A stretch of DNA of 60,107 nucleotides from Acholeplasma equifetale ATCC 29724 (GTDB lineage Bacteria; Bacillota_I; Bacilli_A; Acholeplasmatales; Acholeplasmataceae), in contig NZ_JHXL01000008.1 of the NCBI RefSeq assembly GCF_000687735.1, positions 1 to 60,107 on the forward strand. The letters are read 5' to 3'. The notes beneath the pieces were generated by a model. The model saw only the letters and a list, made by a program, of their open reading frames with translations. It was not told the DNA's origin and searched no databases. Positions 8,682 to 17,277 of the stretch are shown here, piece after piece (the stretch's first letter is position 1; each line of letters starts with the position of its first letter). Made by a program: the position numbers and the translations under genes.

Positions 8682-9752
8682 TTATCCTCTTAGTGTTATT
8701 GTATTTTGGTTAAATACGCGTTTTGTACCATCAAATCGATAAATAACAGCTTCATATGGATGTTCTGTTAGAAACGCCTCAAGGGTTTTTTCATCCATAC
8801 AGAATAGTGCAGTTGATAATGCATCCATGAATCCAGCATCTTCACCAATAATTGTTAAAGATAAATAATAGTTTGCTGGCATCTTCGTTTTTGGTGAAAC
8901 GATATGGTGATACCAATTATTATCTGAATCTACAACATATTGTTCATATGATCCAGATGTTGTAATAGATGTATTTTTAATCGTTGCGTACGCGTATCCA
9001 TAAGTATCAAACGGATCAAGTGGATCTCTCATACCAATCATAAATTCTTCAATTGAGCCAAACTTAACACCTAGAACAATCGATGATGTTCCACCTGAAA
9101 TGTTATAGATAGTAACTTCATGATCTTCTAAATATTCTTTAGCTTTTTGTGTTGCAAATCCTTTAGCAATCGCTCCAAAATCAAGTTTTGATCCTTTTTT
9201 AAGTGTTACATAAAACTTTCCGTCAGTTTCATTTAGTGAAACACCTTTTTCAACAATTTCTATTGCATTCACTTTATCTTTAACTTGATTTACATCTTCA
9301 AAACTTACTTCTTCTTTAGGACTAGATTGAATTAAATCTTTCCACGCATCAACTACATCACCCATATAGAAATTAAAATAACCATTTGTTATTTCTTCAA
9401 CCTCTAATGCTAATGCCATTAATTCATATAATAGTGGATCGATTTCAAAAGTTAATTCATCTTCATCAGTTTCTTTTAATGCTTTATTCATTTGAAAAAC
9501 ATTGTTTAAATAAACTTTATCATCTTCAAAATTATCAGTTAATGAATCAATTTTGTCATAGATTGCTTTAATATCTTTTTCGATATCAAGATTTGCATGT
9601 TTTTCGTTATCAAGATATGCATATCCACTAATATATGTATCCATTGTTTCAAAGCTGATATTTTTTCTTGATAAACCTAAATTTGGTATTGTACATGCAG
9701 AAAAAAGGCTTATTAAACCTATTAAAATTGTTATCATAAAACCTTTTTTCAT
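8682..9752 (-). CDS. apbE: FAD:protein FMN transferase (ApbE/FmnB), lipoprotein
   Basis: ApbE covalently attaches FMN from FAD to a Ser/Thr of secreted or membrane flavoproteins. The 356-aa product has a lipoprotein signal (hydrophobic stretch then LFSAC, lipidated C20). ApbE motifs are GAIAKGFATQKA (AKG flavin site), ISGGTSSIVLG, TSGSYEQY...YHHIVSPKTKMPA and DALSTALFCM. Start taken at ATG 9752 with GAGGTG 7 nt upstream. A TTG five codons earlier would add MRCCT. It lies between rnfA and eetA, so likely substrates are the RnfD SGAT and RnfG DGAAGAT sites in the same operon. This matches the outside location of FmnB in Listeria. Confidence 0.94.
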   Translation of the reverse strand: MKKGFMITILIGLISLFSACTIPNLGLSRKNISFETMDTYISGYAYLDNEKHANLDIEKDIKAIYDKIDSLTDNFEDDKVYLNNVFQMNKALKETDEDELTFEIDPLLYELMALALEVEEITNGYFNFYMGDVVDAWKDLIQSSPKEEVSFEDVNQVKDKVNAIEIVEKGVSLNETDGKFYVTLKKGSKLDFGAIAKGFATQKAKEYLEDHEVTIYNISGGTSSIVLGVKFGSIEEFMIGMRDPLDPFDTYGYAYATIKNTSITTSGSYEQYVVDSDNNWYHHIVSPKTKMPANYYLSLTIIGEDAGFMDALSTALFCMDEKTLEAFLTEHPYEAVIYRFDGTKRVFNQNTITLRG

Positions 9753-9776
9753 CGTACAACACCTCAAAAATATAAT

Positions 9777-10331
9777 TTAGAAAATACCTTTTAATCCTGA
9801 TAATACCATTGCAATTAATCCTAATATAATTAAAAGAATTGGTAAACCTTTAAATCCTTTTAAAAGTGGATTAACACGAATGCGTGAAATAATAACTGTA
9901 AATAATACACTTGTAGCAACAAATCCAATCGCTGCTGCAAACATTTCAATTGTTGCATCACCTAATGATACTGAACCCAAACCATAAATAATTGGTACTA
10001 ATAAAATTGAATGAATACCCATATATGGTTCATGTGGTAAAAATGGTACTTTAGGTTGAATAACTTGATATAACTCATTGACACAAATGAGTAAGAACAT
10101 GACAATTAATAAATGTAAATACATTAAATCGAATGGAATTAATACAAATTGTACTAGTGCAATATCAATACCAAAGACAAGTAATGACATTACTGCAACA
10201 GTGCTACATTTAATAAATACTGGTTTAATTCGTGTTTGAGGTTCAATAATTGTTTCTAAACCTAAACCATGTGTCATAACGTTGCTGACAAGGACACCAC
10301 TTAAAATGCTCGCAAGAATATTAAATAACAT
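9777..10331 (-). CDS. rnfA: RnfA-type membrane subunit lacking Fe-S cysteines
   Basis: A six-helix membrane protein of 184 aa. It keeps the RnfA/NqrE C-terminal pattern (PLLKGFKGLPILLIILGLIAM) and the gene position after rnfE. Ordinary RnfA has Cys in a GLCPF motif in helix 1 and in a TNCAVLG motif in helix 4, which together with RnfE bind an intramembrane [2Fe-2S] cluster. Here the first reads THGLGLETII and the second region reads LLVPIIYGLGS, with no Cys in either. Two other cysteines lie elsewhere. Start at ATG 10331 rather than 10340, because AAGGAGG abuts the earlier ATG. It overlaps rnfE by 11 bp. Confidence 0.82.
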   Translation of the reverse strand: MLFNILASILSGVLVSNVMTHGLGLETIIEPQTRIKPVFIKCSTVAVMSLLVFGIDIALVQFVLIPFDLMYLHLLIVMFLLICVNELYQVIQPKVPFLPHEPYMGIHSILLVPIIYGLGSVSLGDATIEMFAAAIGFVATSVLFTVIISRIRVNPLLKGFKGLPILLIILGLIAMVLSGLKGIF

Positions 10332-10893
10332 TTTGTGCATCCTCCTTGTCTCTTCTACTAAATCTAATTGTATTTATAATACCATATAAAATACCACCAA
10401 GAACAAATCCACCCATCGGTTGATTTAAGAATGAAAATGCATAATCTGAATTAAACACTTCAAACTTAAATTGGAATAATGAAATTGCTCCTGTTCCTAG
10501 GAATTCTCTTAAGAACCCTATAACAATACATAATAACAAGACTAATCCTAAATGTTCTAATCGATCAATATATCGTACTTTAACTTCATCTTCACCGTGT
10601 ACTAAGTGAATAATGATTTTACTTGCATAAAGTGCAAGCATTTCTTCTAATGAAAGATAAGTATTAATCAATGTTAATAAAATTGCTAATATAGTTGTAT
10701 TGAAAATAATCAATGAGTATACCTTCATACGGCCATCTAAGTACTTACTGATTAAAGCTTCAAATGGATACATTAAGGAAGCAATAATTAAGAATAGTAA
10801 GCCTACAGTTATACCTGATTGCAGTGTTGTAATGACGATAATTAATGGTGCTACACCAGCTAAAACCCAATATTTAACACGAGACTTACTCAT
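10321..10893 (-). CDS. rnfE: RnfE-type membrane subunit lacking Fe-S cysteines
   Basis: The 190-aa, six-helix protein matches RnfE/NqrD by GVAPLIIVITTLQSGITVG near the N-terminus (normally GLCPxLAVTT) and by GFLREFLGTGAI in the second half, which is characteristic of RnfE. The canonical Cys is Ala15. The helix-4 Cys is also missing. The only cysteine is C122, in a different place. It overlaps the preceding FMN-binding gene through ATGA and overlaps rnfA at its end. As part of an Rnf complex it would sit beside RnfA in the membrane, but it cannot bind the usual cluster. The loss is visible directly in the sequence. Its functional meaning is inference. Confidence 0.86.
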   Translation of the reverse strand: MSKSRVKYWVLAGVAPLIIVITTLQSGITVGLLFLIIASLMYPFEALISKYLDGRMKVYSLIIFNTTILAILLTLINTYLSLEEMLALYASKIIIHLVHGEDEVKVRYIDRLEHLGLVLLLCIVIGFLREFLGTGAISLFQFKFEVFNSDYAFSFLNQPMGGFVLGGILYGIINTIRFSRRDKEDAQNVI

Positions 10894-11801
10894 CTTGCCA
10901 CCTCCATAATATCTTCAATAATATTTGAGATAAGTGTTTGTGAATATGTAGTACCAGCTACTAAATCTGGTAATTCATCATTCACATTAACACCTTTTAA
11001 TAATTCTACATATGAATTTGAAATTTGATAGAAGTTTCCTTGAGTATGACCGTATAAATCTTTAGGCATTGATACGTATTGAATAACGCCATTTGTATCG
11101 ATTGCAACTAAAATTGTGATAGAACCTTCATGATCTTGGAAACCATCATTATAGCTACCATTTAATTTATGGCGGTAAACTTTATAGTTTTGTCCATTTA
11201 CTGTAACATCACTAACTTCGATACCTAATACTGTATTTGATGCGTTTAATGTATATTTAGCACCAAATAATTGCTCAATGTAGTCAATTGGTTTACCGTT
11301 ATGATAAACAATGATTTGTTCAACAACATTTTTAATTGCAGAACGAGATACTTGAATTGTTGTAGCACCTGCTGCACCATCAATGTATTGAACGTTTGGA
11401 TAATATAATCCGTTATAGTTTTTAAGTAAATATTCACGAACTAAAGGTAAATAACTTTTTGATGTTTCATCTTTTGGAATAATTTCTTTATCAATTGCAT
11501 AAACTTTACCTTTTGCATCGATTGCAACATATAACTCTAAATAAAAGTAAGTGTTGTCAACGCGCGCAATATAAAGGTTTGCAAGTTTTTCACCATTTAA
11601 ATTCTTTACTTCTGCTTTTTCAAAAATTTGTGAATATTCAGGATCAATAACCGCTTGTTGATTAGCAATTACAACTTTTTGATTAAACATTTTATCGATT
11701 GCAGTTAAAGGTACAAAGTTTTGTAAAGTAACAACAACAATACCTACAACAAGCATGATCACAAATGCGACAGTTAATATGAGGTTTTCTTTTTTCATCA
11801 T
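10890..11801 (-). CDS. rnfG: RnfG-like flavinylated subunit, second copy (canonical flavin site)
   Basis: A single N-terminal helix (8-28) anchors a 303-aa protein outside the membrane. The first FMN_bind-like repeat contains YIDGAAGATTIQVS, which fits the flavinylation motif with T147 as the likely FMN acceptor. A second, degenerate repeat ends in LVAGTTYSQTLI (about residue 290). Ordinary RnfG is about 200 aa with one domain, so this copy is longer. It sits between the other RnfG-like gene and rnfE with 4-bp ATGA overlaps on both sides. It has no cysteine. It probably carries electrons on covalent FMN at the cell surface. Confidence 0.82.
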   Translation of the reverse strand: MMKKENLILTVAFVIMLVVGIVVVTLQNFVPLTAIDKMFNQKVVIANQQAVIDPEYSQIFEKAEVKNLNGEKLANLYIARVDNTYFYLELYVAIDAKGKVYAIDKEIIPKDETSKSYLPLVREYLLKNYNGLYYPNVQYIDGAAGATTIQVSRSAIKNVVEQIIVYHNGKPIDYIEQLFGAKYTLNASNTVLGIEVSDVTVNGQNYKVYRHKLNGSYNDGFQDHEGSITILVAIDTNGVIQYVSMPKDLYGHTQGNFYQISNSYVELLKGVNVNDELPDLVAGTTYSQTLISNIIEDIMEVAR

Positions 11802-12745
11802 GATTGATATACCTCTCTTATAATGACTAAAATTTTGTGAACTAATCTTCTTGAGTTGTATGCTATTGATGGATCTGATGCACCAGCATAATTATCTAAA
11901 ACATCTTGAATTTTACCGTCAAAGAATAATTCTAAATATTCAATAACAGTCGCACGATAGTTACCACCTGAATGCTTATATAAGTCGCTTGGTAATTCAC
12001 CACCAATAATCTTACCTTCTAAATCTAAGGCTAAAATAAGTGTGATTGGTCTTTCAACATCAGAATCTGAGTTATAAATACCTGATTTAGTAACTGTATA
12101 TACATAACCTTTATCTTTAATTGATTCTACTTTAACTTCAGCACCATCATATGTTGTTATTTCTGTACTAACAACTTCATAATCATCACCAAAGTATTCT
12201 TTGTAAGGTAACATATTTGGGAATTTTATAATTGAATCGTGATAAACACCTAAGCTTTTCATCATGGAAATTAAAGTATTTAGTGATACAGATGTTACAC
12301 TACCAAGTACATCTGGCATATTAGAACTTACAAGCGCATCAACATATAATTTGATAGCTTCTTGAGTTCTAGATTGATACATTGTTTGATTTAATTCAAC
12401 AATTTCAATTTTATCTATGCGATCTTTTAAATTCACTAGTACTCTTAATTTGATATTACCAAAACTATTTCCTGCATTAATGATATATAAATACCCTAAT
12501 GGTGTTTCATCTTTTCCATAAACTTTTAATGCTAGTTCAATAGATACACCATTGATTGTATCTTTTGTCAATTGTTCAAAATCAATAACGTTTGGATAAT
12601 AAACTTTAACTTCATCTAACATTTCTTGTCTGTCACGTTCTTTTTTGATTGGATCAAAGATTGCGTGGCTTAAAATAACTAATCCAAAACTAAAAGCCAT
12701 TGATACAAATAATATAATTAATTTTTTAATTTTTGTTGCTGTCAT
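11798..12745 (-). CDS. RnfG-like FMN-binding subunit, first copy (divergent flavin sites)
   Basis: The 315-aa protein has an N-terminal membrane anchor (9-28) and two FMN_bind-like repeats, about 30-165 and 190-315. The places where SGAT would stand read LGSVTSVSLNTL and YAGASDPSIAYNSRRL, so covalent FMN attachment is less certain than in its neighbour, though Thr/Ser are present. It follows rnfD with a 4-bp overlap, which is the normal position of rnfG. The two adjacent copies probably arose by duplication and then diverged. It may be the original RnfG in topology, with the second copy doing most flavin chemistry. Those roles are inference. Confidence 0.75.
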   Translation of the reverse strand: MTATKIKKLIILFVSMAFSFGLVILSHAIFDPIKKERDRQEMLDEVKVYYPNVIDFEQLTKDTINGVSIELALKVYGKDETPLGYLYIINAGNSFGNIKLRVLVNLKDRIDKIEIVELNQTMYQSRTQEAIKLYVDALVSSNMPDVLGSVTSVSLNTLISMMKSLGVYHDSIIKFPNMLPYKEYFGDDYEVVSTEITTYDGAEVKVESIKDKGYVYTVTKSGIYNSDSDVERPITLILALDLEGKIIGGELPSDLYKHSGGNYRATVIEYLELFFDGKIQDVLDNYAGASDPSIAYNSRRLVHKILVIIREVYQS

Positions 12746-13815
12746 ATTGTGTACCCTCCTAAGACAAGGAAGCTAATCACACATATTAAGGCAAATGATA
12801 ATCCGTATGTTAAGAAAAATTTCTTTGTAAAACGGTTTGTTGCCCAACGTGGATAATCAATAATTGGTACGAGGACATTGGCAATTAAAATTGCAAATGC
12901 TACCCCTTCAGGAAGTGCACCAAATGTTCTAATCATGAAAATTAACGTTCCAATGATTAAGCCATAGTACCATCTGCCCGGACGTGTAATTGGACTTGTT
13001 ACAGGGTCTGTTACCATGAAAGCCAATCCAAAGAGTAATCCACCAGATAATAAATGGAATAATACATATTCAACAACGTGATATGGATAAAGAATTATAC
13101 CAGCAATTGTTGTTAATACAGTGAAGATAACTAATGCTGAAACCATTGGTCTAAAATCAGCACTTTTACGAATAATTAAGTAAATTGCACCAACTAAAAT
13201 GAGTAAACTATGAACTTCACCCATTGCACCAGGAATATTACCAACGAAAAGGTCAGTTAATCGATAAGCATTAAATGCATTGGGGAATCCCATACTTAAT
13301 GCTGTAGCTCCAGATGTTTGGTCAACAAAACCATAACTACCTTGGAAAAATCCTGCAAATGTTACTGCAATAAATACTCTGCCTAAAGCTGCTGGGTTAA
13401 AAATATTGTATCCTAAACCACCAAAAATCATTTTTCCTACAAATGCTCCAAATAAAGCACCCATAAACACGACATATAAACTGAGTTTATCTGGTAATAA
13501 CATTGCATAAATTAAACCAGATACTGCCGGAGCAGAAAAATGATTGATAGAATATTTTTTAAATTTTGCTTGAAGTTTTTCTTTAAAAGTATACCCTTCT
13601 ACTTTAGTTGTTGCTAAAAAATAAATTAATTCAGTAAGTATGAATACAACTAAGCTGATTAAAATACGAACTAATGCATCTAATCCATATTTATAAATTG
13701 AGAAAAATGTAACTGGTGTTAATGCGATTAACACATCAAACATCATGCGTTTAGTAGAAGTTTCTTTTCTAATATAAGGTGATGTTTTTTTAACAATTGA
13801 TGGTGTCATGTTCAA
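12742..13815 (-). CDS. rnfD: RnfD electron transport complex subunit, flavinylated
   Basis: A polytopic protein of 357 aa with about 9-10 membrane segments. It shows the RnfD/NqrB core: MIFGGLGYNIFNPAALGRVF (129-148), the flavinylation site TSGAT with T171 as FMN acceptor, DPVTSP and RPGRWYYG. The FMN is expected on the outer face. It begins 4 bp after rnfC and overlaps the next gene by 4 bp. It retains all motifs I would look for, so this subunit appears fully functional, in contrast to RnfA and RnfE. Confidence 0.95.
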   Translation of the reverse strand: MNMTPSIVKKTSPYIRKETSTKRMMFDVLIALTPVTFFSIYKYGLDALVRILISLVVFILTELIYFLATTKVEGYTFKEKLQAKFKKYSINHFSAPAVSGLIYAMLLPDKLSLYVVFMGALFGAFVGKMIFGGLGYNIFNPAALGRVFIAVTFAGFFQGSYGFVDQTSGATALSMGFPNAFNAYRLTDLFVGNIPGAMGEVHSLLILVGAIYLIIRKSADFRPMVSALVIFTVLTTIAGIILYPYHVVEYVLFHLLSGGLLFGLAFMVTDPVTSPITRPGRWYYGLIIGTLIFMIRTFGALPEGVAFAILIANVLVPIIDYPRWATNRFTKKFFLTYGLSFALICVISFLVLGGYTI

Positions 13816-13819
13816 TTAC

Positions 13820-15115
13820 CTACCTTAACATTCTCTTACCTTGTCTCATATAATCTGTTAAATGAATCTTAGATGGACATACGTATGAACATAATCCACA
13901 TTCGATACATTTATTAACAGACAAGGTTTTTAAAAATTCTTTGTCGTTTGCTTTAACAGCATTCATAATTTGAACTGGTTGAATCTTAACAGGACATGAA
14001 TACACACATGATGCACAGTGTACACATGGATCTTCATTTAAAAATACTGTGTTTTGAACAATTAATGATGTTGTTGTATGCGTTAAGATTAAATCATCTG
14101 AAGGAACGCTTGAACCCATCATTGGTCCACCTACAATTAAGGTTTTTGGAATTGATGGATCAACATAACCCCCAGCAATATCAAGTAAACTTTGGATAGA
14201 TGTTCCGATTCTTGCTTTAAATGATTTATTAACAGCACCATCACCTGAGATAACAAAGTATCTCTCTAAGACAGGTAAATTGAATTTAACTGCATGATAT
14301 AAAGATTGTAGTGTTGAAACGTTAAATGGAATAATGCCATAATCAGCTGTTAATTTACCTTGTGGTACAACAATACCAGTAGCTGATTTAATTGCTTCTA
14401 ATTCCCAACCTTGTGGGTAATAATTACCAACAGATGCAACTTTAATATCATAGTCAGTGTAATAATTTAATGCAAACTCTAATCTTTCTTTAATTTCGGT
14501 ATATTTTTTCTTAATTGCAATAATACCTTGTTTAGCACCTACAGCTTGCATTGCATAAATTAACCCTTTGATGAGTTCATCTGGATGATTCATCATAAGC
14601 TCATAGTCAGAGATTAATTTAGGTTCACATTCAACACCGTTTGCTAAGATGATATCAACTTTAGCTTTTGTGTTTAGTTTGATATAAGTAGGGAATCCTG
14701 ACCCACCTAAACCAACTAATCCTGTGTTTTTTGCAATTTCAACAAAATCTGCTTGTGTTAGTTTTGCAATATCTTCATCAGATCTTGTTTGTACTGACTC
14801 ATGGATTTCATACTTAAAATCATTTTTAACGATTAAGCAGTTAACTTTTTGTCCAGATGAGTCATACTTCATCTCCATCCCTACAACTTCACCCGAAACA
14901 GTTGCGTGGATAGGTTGTTCAAAAAATGCGCCCTTTCTTGTACCAATAACTTCACCAACTTTAACAAATTGTCCAAAAACAACGCATGTTTCACCTTCTG
15001 GACAACGTTGGTTTGTAATTGGGTAATATAGATATGGTGCTTCAAGATGGTGTACTAAAGGTAATCTTTTTAAATTAGTTTTACCATCGGGAATAATTCT
15101 TGTCTTTGTAATCAA
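13820..15115 (-). CDS. rnfC: RnfC, NADH/FMN and [4Fe-4S] cytosolic subunit
   Basis: RnfC is the cytosolic subunit exchanging electrons with NAD(H). The 431-aa protein has the N-terminal barrel domain (GETCVVFGQFVKVGEVIG), the GLGGSGFPTYIKL nucleotide/FMN motif (135-147), a SLBB-like central part, and two [4Fe-4S] motifs at C364-x2-C-x2-C-x3-C374-P and C403-x2-C-x2-C-x3-C413-P. The start is a TTG at 15115, nine bases after AAGGAG. It begins only 15 bp after the glyA stop, so the whole redox operon is probably driven by the glyA promoter. No RnfB gene is found in the window. Confidence 0.95.
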   Translation of the reverse strand: MITKTRIIPDGKTNLKRLPLVHHLEAPYLYYPITNQRCPEGETCVVFGQFVKVGEVIGTRKGAFFEQPIHATVSGEVVGMEMKYDSSGQKVNCLIVKNDFKYEIHESVQTRSDEDIAKLTQADFVEIAKNTGLVGLGGSGFPTYIKLNTKAKVDIILANGVECEPKLISDYELMMNHPDELIKGLIYAMQAVGAKQGIIAIKKKYTEIKERLEFALNYYTDYDIKVASVGNYYPQGWELEAIKSATGIVVPQGKLTADYGIIPFNVSTLQSLYHAVKFNLPVLERYFVISGDGAVNKSFKARIGTSIQSLLDIAGGYVDPSIPKTLIVGGPMMGSSVPSDDLILTHTTTSLIVQNTVFLNEDPCVHCASCVYSCPVKIQPVQIMNAVKANDKEFLKTLSVNKCIECGLCSYVCPSKIHLTDYMRQGKRMLR

Positions 15116-15130
15116 GGAACATCTCTCCTT

Positions 15131-16360
15131 CTATTCTTTAGATTTTATTAGTTCAATGACTTTTTGTTGTGTTTCTTTAATTTTTTCTTTAGTCGGGTCT
15201 GATAATAACTCATGGATAAAATATGATATTTTGATGAAATCTTCTTCTTTAAAACCTTTTGTTGTCATCGCAGGAGATCCTAAACGAATACCTGATGTAT
15301 ACATTGGTTTTTCTTCATCAAAAGGTATGGCATTTTTGTTAATTGTTATATTTGCTTGATATAAGATGTCTTCTGCTTGTTTGCCTGTTATACCAAGTTT
15401 TGATTTCACATCAATTAAAACTAAATGATTCTCTGTTGTACCTGAGACAATCTTATAGCCTAACTTTGCAAAAGTATCTGCCATTACTTTAGCATTTTTT
15501 ATAACTTGTTGTTGATATGTTTTAAAATCATCTTCTAATGCTTCTTTAAAGGCTACCGCTTTTGCTGCTATAACATGCATTAGTGGACCACCTTGTTCAC
15601 CAGGAAAGACAGCTTTATCTATCTTTTTAGCAATTTCATCATCATTTGTTAGAATGATTCCGCCGCGCGGGCCTCTAAGTGTTTTATGCGTTGTTGATGT
15701 TACAACATGTGCATAGGGTAATGGTGATGGATGAAGTCCTGCCGCTACTAATCCTGCAATATGTGCCATATCAACAAATAGATATGCACCTACTTCATCT
15801 GCTATTTCTCTAAACTTTTTAAAATCAATGATTCTTGAGTATGCACTAGCACCTGCAATAATCATTTTTGGTTGAACATCTTTTGCTATTTTTAAAACTT
15901 CTTCATAATCAATCATGCCAGTTTGTTTCGAAACACCGTAATGATAAGCTTCATAAAATCTTCCTGAAAAAGATAATTTATAACCGTGTGTTAAGTGCCC
16001 TCCAGCATTGAGGTTCATACCTAGTACACGATCACCAGGATTAAGTAATGCATGGAAAACTGAAGCGTTTGCTTGAGAACCTGAATGCGGTTGAACGTTT
16101 GCATATTTTGAATTAAAAAGTTTTTTTACACGTTCAATTGCTAAATTCTCAACAATATCAACATATTCACATCCACCGTAATAACGTTTACCTGGATAAC
16201 CCTCGGCATATTTATTTGTAAGAATTGAACCTTGTGCTTCTAAAACGTTCTTTGAAACGAAATTTTCGGATGCAATAAGTTCAATGTGATATTTTTGTCT
16301 TTCTTCTTCTTTTTGAATTGCTTCATACAATTCCTGGTCATATTTTTTTAAATTTTCCAT
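15131..16360 (-). CDS. glyA: Serine hydroxymethyltransferase
   Basis: GlyA is a PLP enzyme that converts serine and THF to glycine and methylene-THF. The 409-aa protein has the typical LIASENFVS start region, [15 protein letters not shown], the PLP-lysine motif [14 protein letters not shown], and the [16 protein letters not shown] segment. Start at ATG 16360 with GAGG nine bases upstream. An earlier ATG pair at 16378/16375 has no SD but lies close to the promoter -10. It is first in a probable ten-gene operon with rnfCDGGEA-apbE-eetAB. The leader region upstream contains inverted repeats and a cre-like site. Confidence 0.96.
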   Translation of the reverse strand: MENLKKYDQELYEAIQKEEERQKYHIELIASENFVSKNVLEAQGSILTNKYAEGYPGKRYYGGCEYVDIVENLAIERVKKLFNSKYANVQPHSGSQANASVFHALLNPGDRVLGMNLNAGGHLTHGYKLSFSGRFYEAYHYGVSKQTGMIDYEEVLKIAKDVQPKMIIAGASAYSRIIDFKKFREIADEVGAYLFVDMAHIAGLVAAGLHPSPLPYAHVVTSTTHKTLRGPRGGIILTNDDEIAKKIDKAVFPGEQGGPLMHVIAAKAVAFKEALEDDFKTYQQQVIKNAKVMADTFAKLGYKIVSGTTENHLVLIDVKSKLGITGKQAEDILYQANITINKNAIPFDEEKPMYTSGIRLGSPAMTTKGFKEEDFIKISYFIHELLSDPTKEKIKETQQKVIELIKSKE

Positions 16361-16383
16361 AGATAAAAACCTCATCATTCGTA

Positions 16384-16530
16384 CTATGTTAAAATTATAC
16401 CATTTAAAAAAACAATTTCTCTTAACATAGTTATATATACATTAATAATGTATAGAATCGTCGGTGCATATCTATTTTAAGGGTTGCGTATTAAAAAAGC
16501 AACTTTTTATGTAAATGATAACGCTTGCAA
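16384..16530 (-). promoter_or_regulatory. glyA-rnf-eet operon control region
   Basis: Two candidate promoters are visible. One has TATAAT at 16399-16394 with a weak -35. The other has TTGCTT, a 17-bp spacer and TAAAAT at about 16479-16474. A 9-bp inverted repeat (16384-16392 with 16422-16430, CTATGTTAA/TTAACATAG) flanks the first -10. An ATACATTA/TAATGTAT palindrome is at 16437-16453. A cre-like ATGATAACGCTTGCAA at 16515-16530 differs from the Bacillus consensus at one position. No known riboswitch was recognised. Confidence 0.5.
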
Positions 16531-16540
16531 GACAAAAATA

Positions 16541-16571
16541 AAATAAGTGCGACAATTGCGCACTTATTTTA
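16541..16571 (-). terminator. yebC terminator overlapping stop codon
   Basis: An 11-bp stem AAAATAAGTGC/GCACTTATTTT with a 9-nt loop includes the yebC TAA (16566-16564). A T-rich tail follows on the minus strand. Confidence 0.75.
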
Positions 16572-17271
16572 CGTTATGGTAAACGTTTTGAACGTCATCA
16601 AGTTCTTCTAATGTGTTAATTAGTTTTTCAAATTTTTCTAATTCTTCTTTAGAAGTAATTTCTACAGATTGAAGTGGTAAGAAGGTAATATTATCTTCTT
16701 TTGTTTCAATACCTGCATTTTTTAATGCATTTTTAACTTCTGCATATTGTGAAGGTTCAGCATAAATTGTAATTTCATCACCTTCAGATTCAATGTTTTT
16801 AACATCTAAATTGTTTTCTAATAAGACTTCTAAAATCTTATCTTCTGTTGATTCAACTAAAAATGCTGAAACATGTTCAAATTGATGCATTACAGATCCT
16901 GAAACGCCTAGTTTTCCACCAGATTTATTAAATGCTGTGCGTACATCTGATAATGCACGGTTATTATTGTCTGTTAAACATTCCACAATAATTAAACTAT
17001 TTCCTGGTCCAAAACCTTCATAACGAATTTCATAATAGTTTTCATCACTATTACCTTTAGCCTTGTCAATAGCACGTTTAATAACGTCACTTGTAACTTG
17101 ATCTTTCTTCGCTTTTTCGATAACGCGTTTTAAGTTCACGTTTAATTCAGGGTCAGGAACTCCAGCTTTCGCTGCCATATATATTTCTTTACCGTATTTA
17201 GCATAAACTTTTGATTTAGCCAATGCGGTTTTCATCATTGATTCTTTTCTTACTTCAAATGCTCTTCCCAT
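16564..17271 (-). CDS. yebC: YebC/PmpR family protein (TACO1-like)
   Basis: The 235-aa protein starts MGRAFEVRKESMMKTALAKSK and has the family blocks NVNLKRVIEKAKKDQV, YEGFGPGNSLIIVECLTDN and NKSGGKLGVSGSV. YebC proteins were annotated as transcription regulators. Recent work on relatives supports a role in relieving ribosome stalling at proline-rich or other difficult sequences. The short N-terminus places it nearer the YeeN/YeeI branch than classic YebC. It starts 6 bp after ppa and ends in its own terminator. Confidence 0.9.
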   Translation of the reverse strand: MGRAFEVRKESMMKTALAKSKVYAKYGKEIYMAAKAGVPDPELNVNLKRVIEKAKKDQVTSDVIKRAIDKAKGNSDENYYEIRYEGFGPGNSLIIVECLTDNNNRALSDVRTAFNKSGGKLGVSGSVMHQFEHVSAFLVESTEDKILEVLLENNLDVKNIESEGDEITIYAEPSQYAEVKNALKNAGIETKEDNITFLPLQSVEITSKEELEKFEKLINTLEELDDVQNVYHNVK

Positions 17272-17277
17272 TGTTAA

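Noticed and set aside
7616-15130. Search for rnfB in or next to the redox operon
   Set aside because: No frame on either strand encodes a ferredoxin-like protein with the RnfB cysteine pattern. The only [4Fe-4S] motifs in the operon belong to RnfC.
16378-16500. THF riboswitch upstream of glyA
   Set aside because: The conserved core of the known folate riboswitch could not be found. Only simple palindromes are present.
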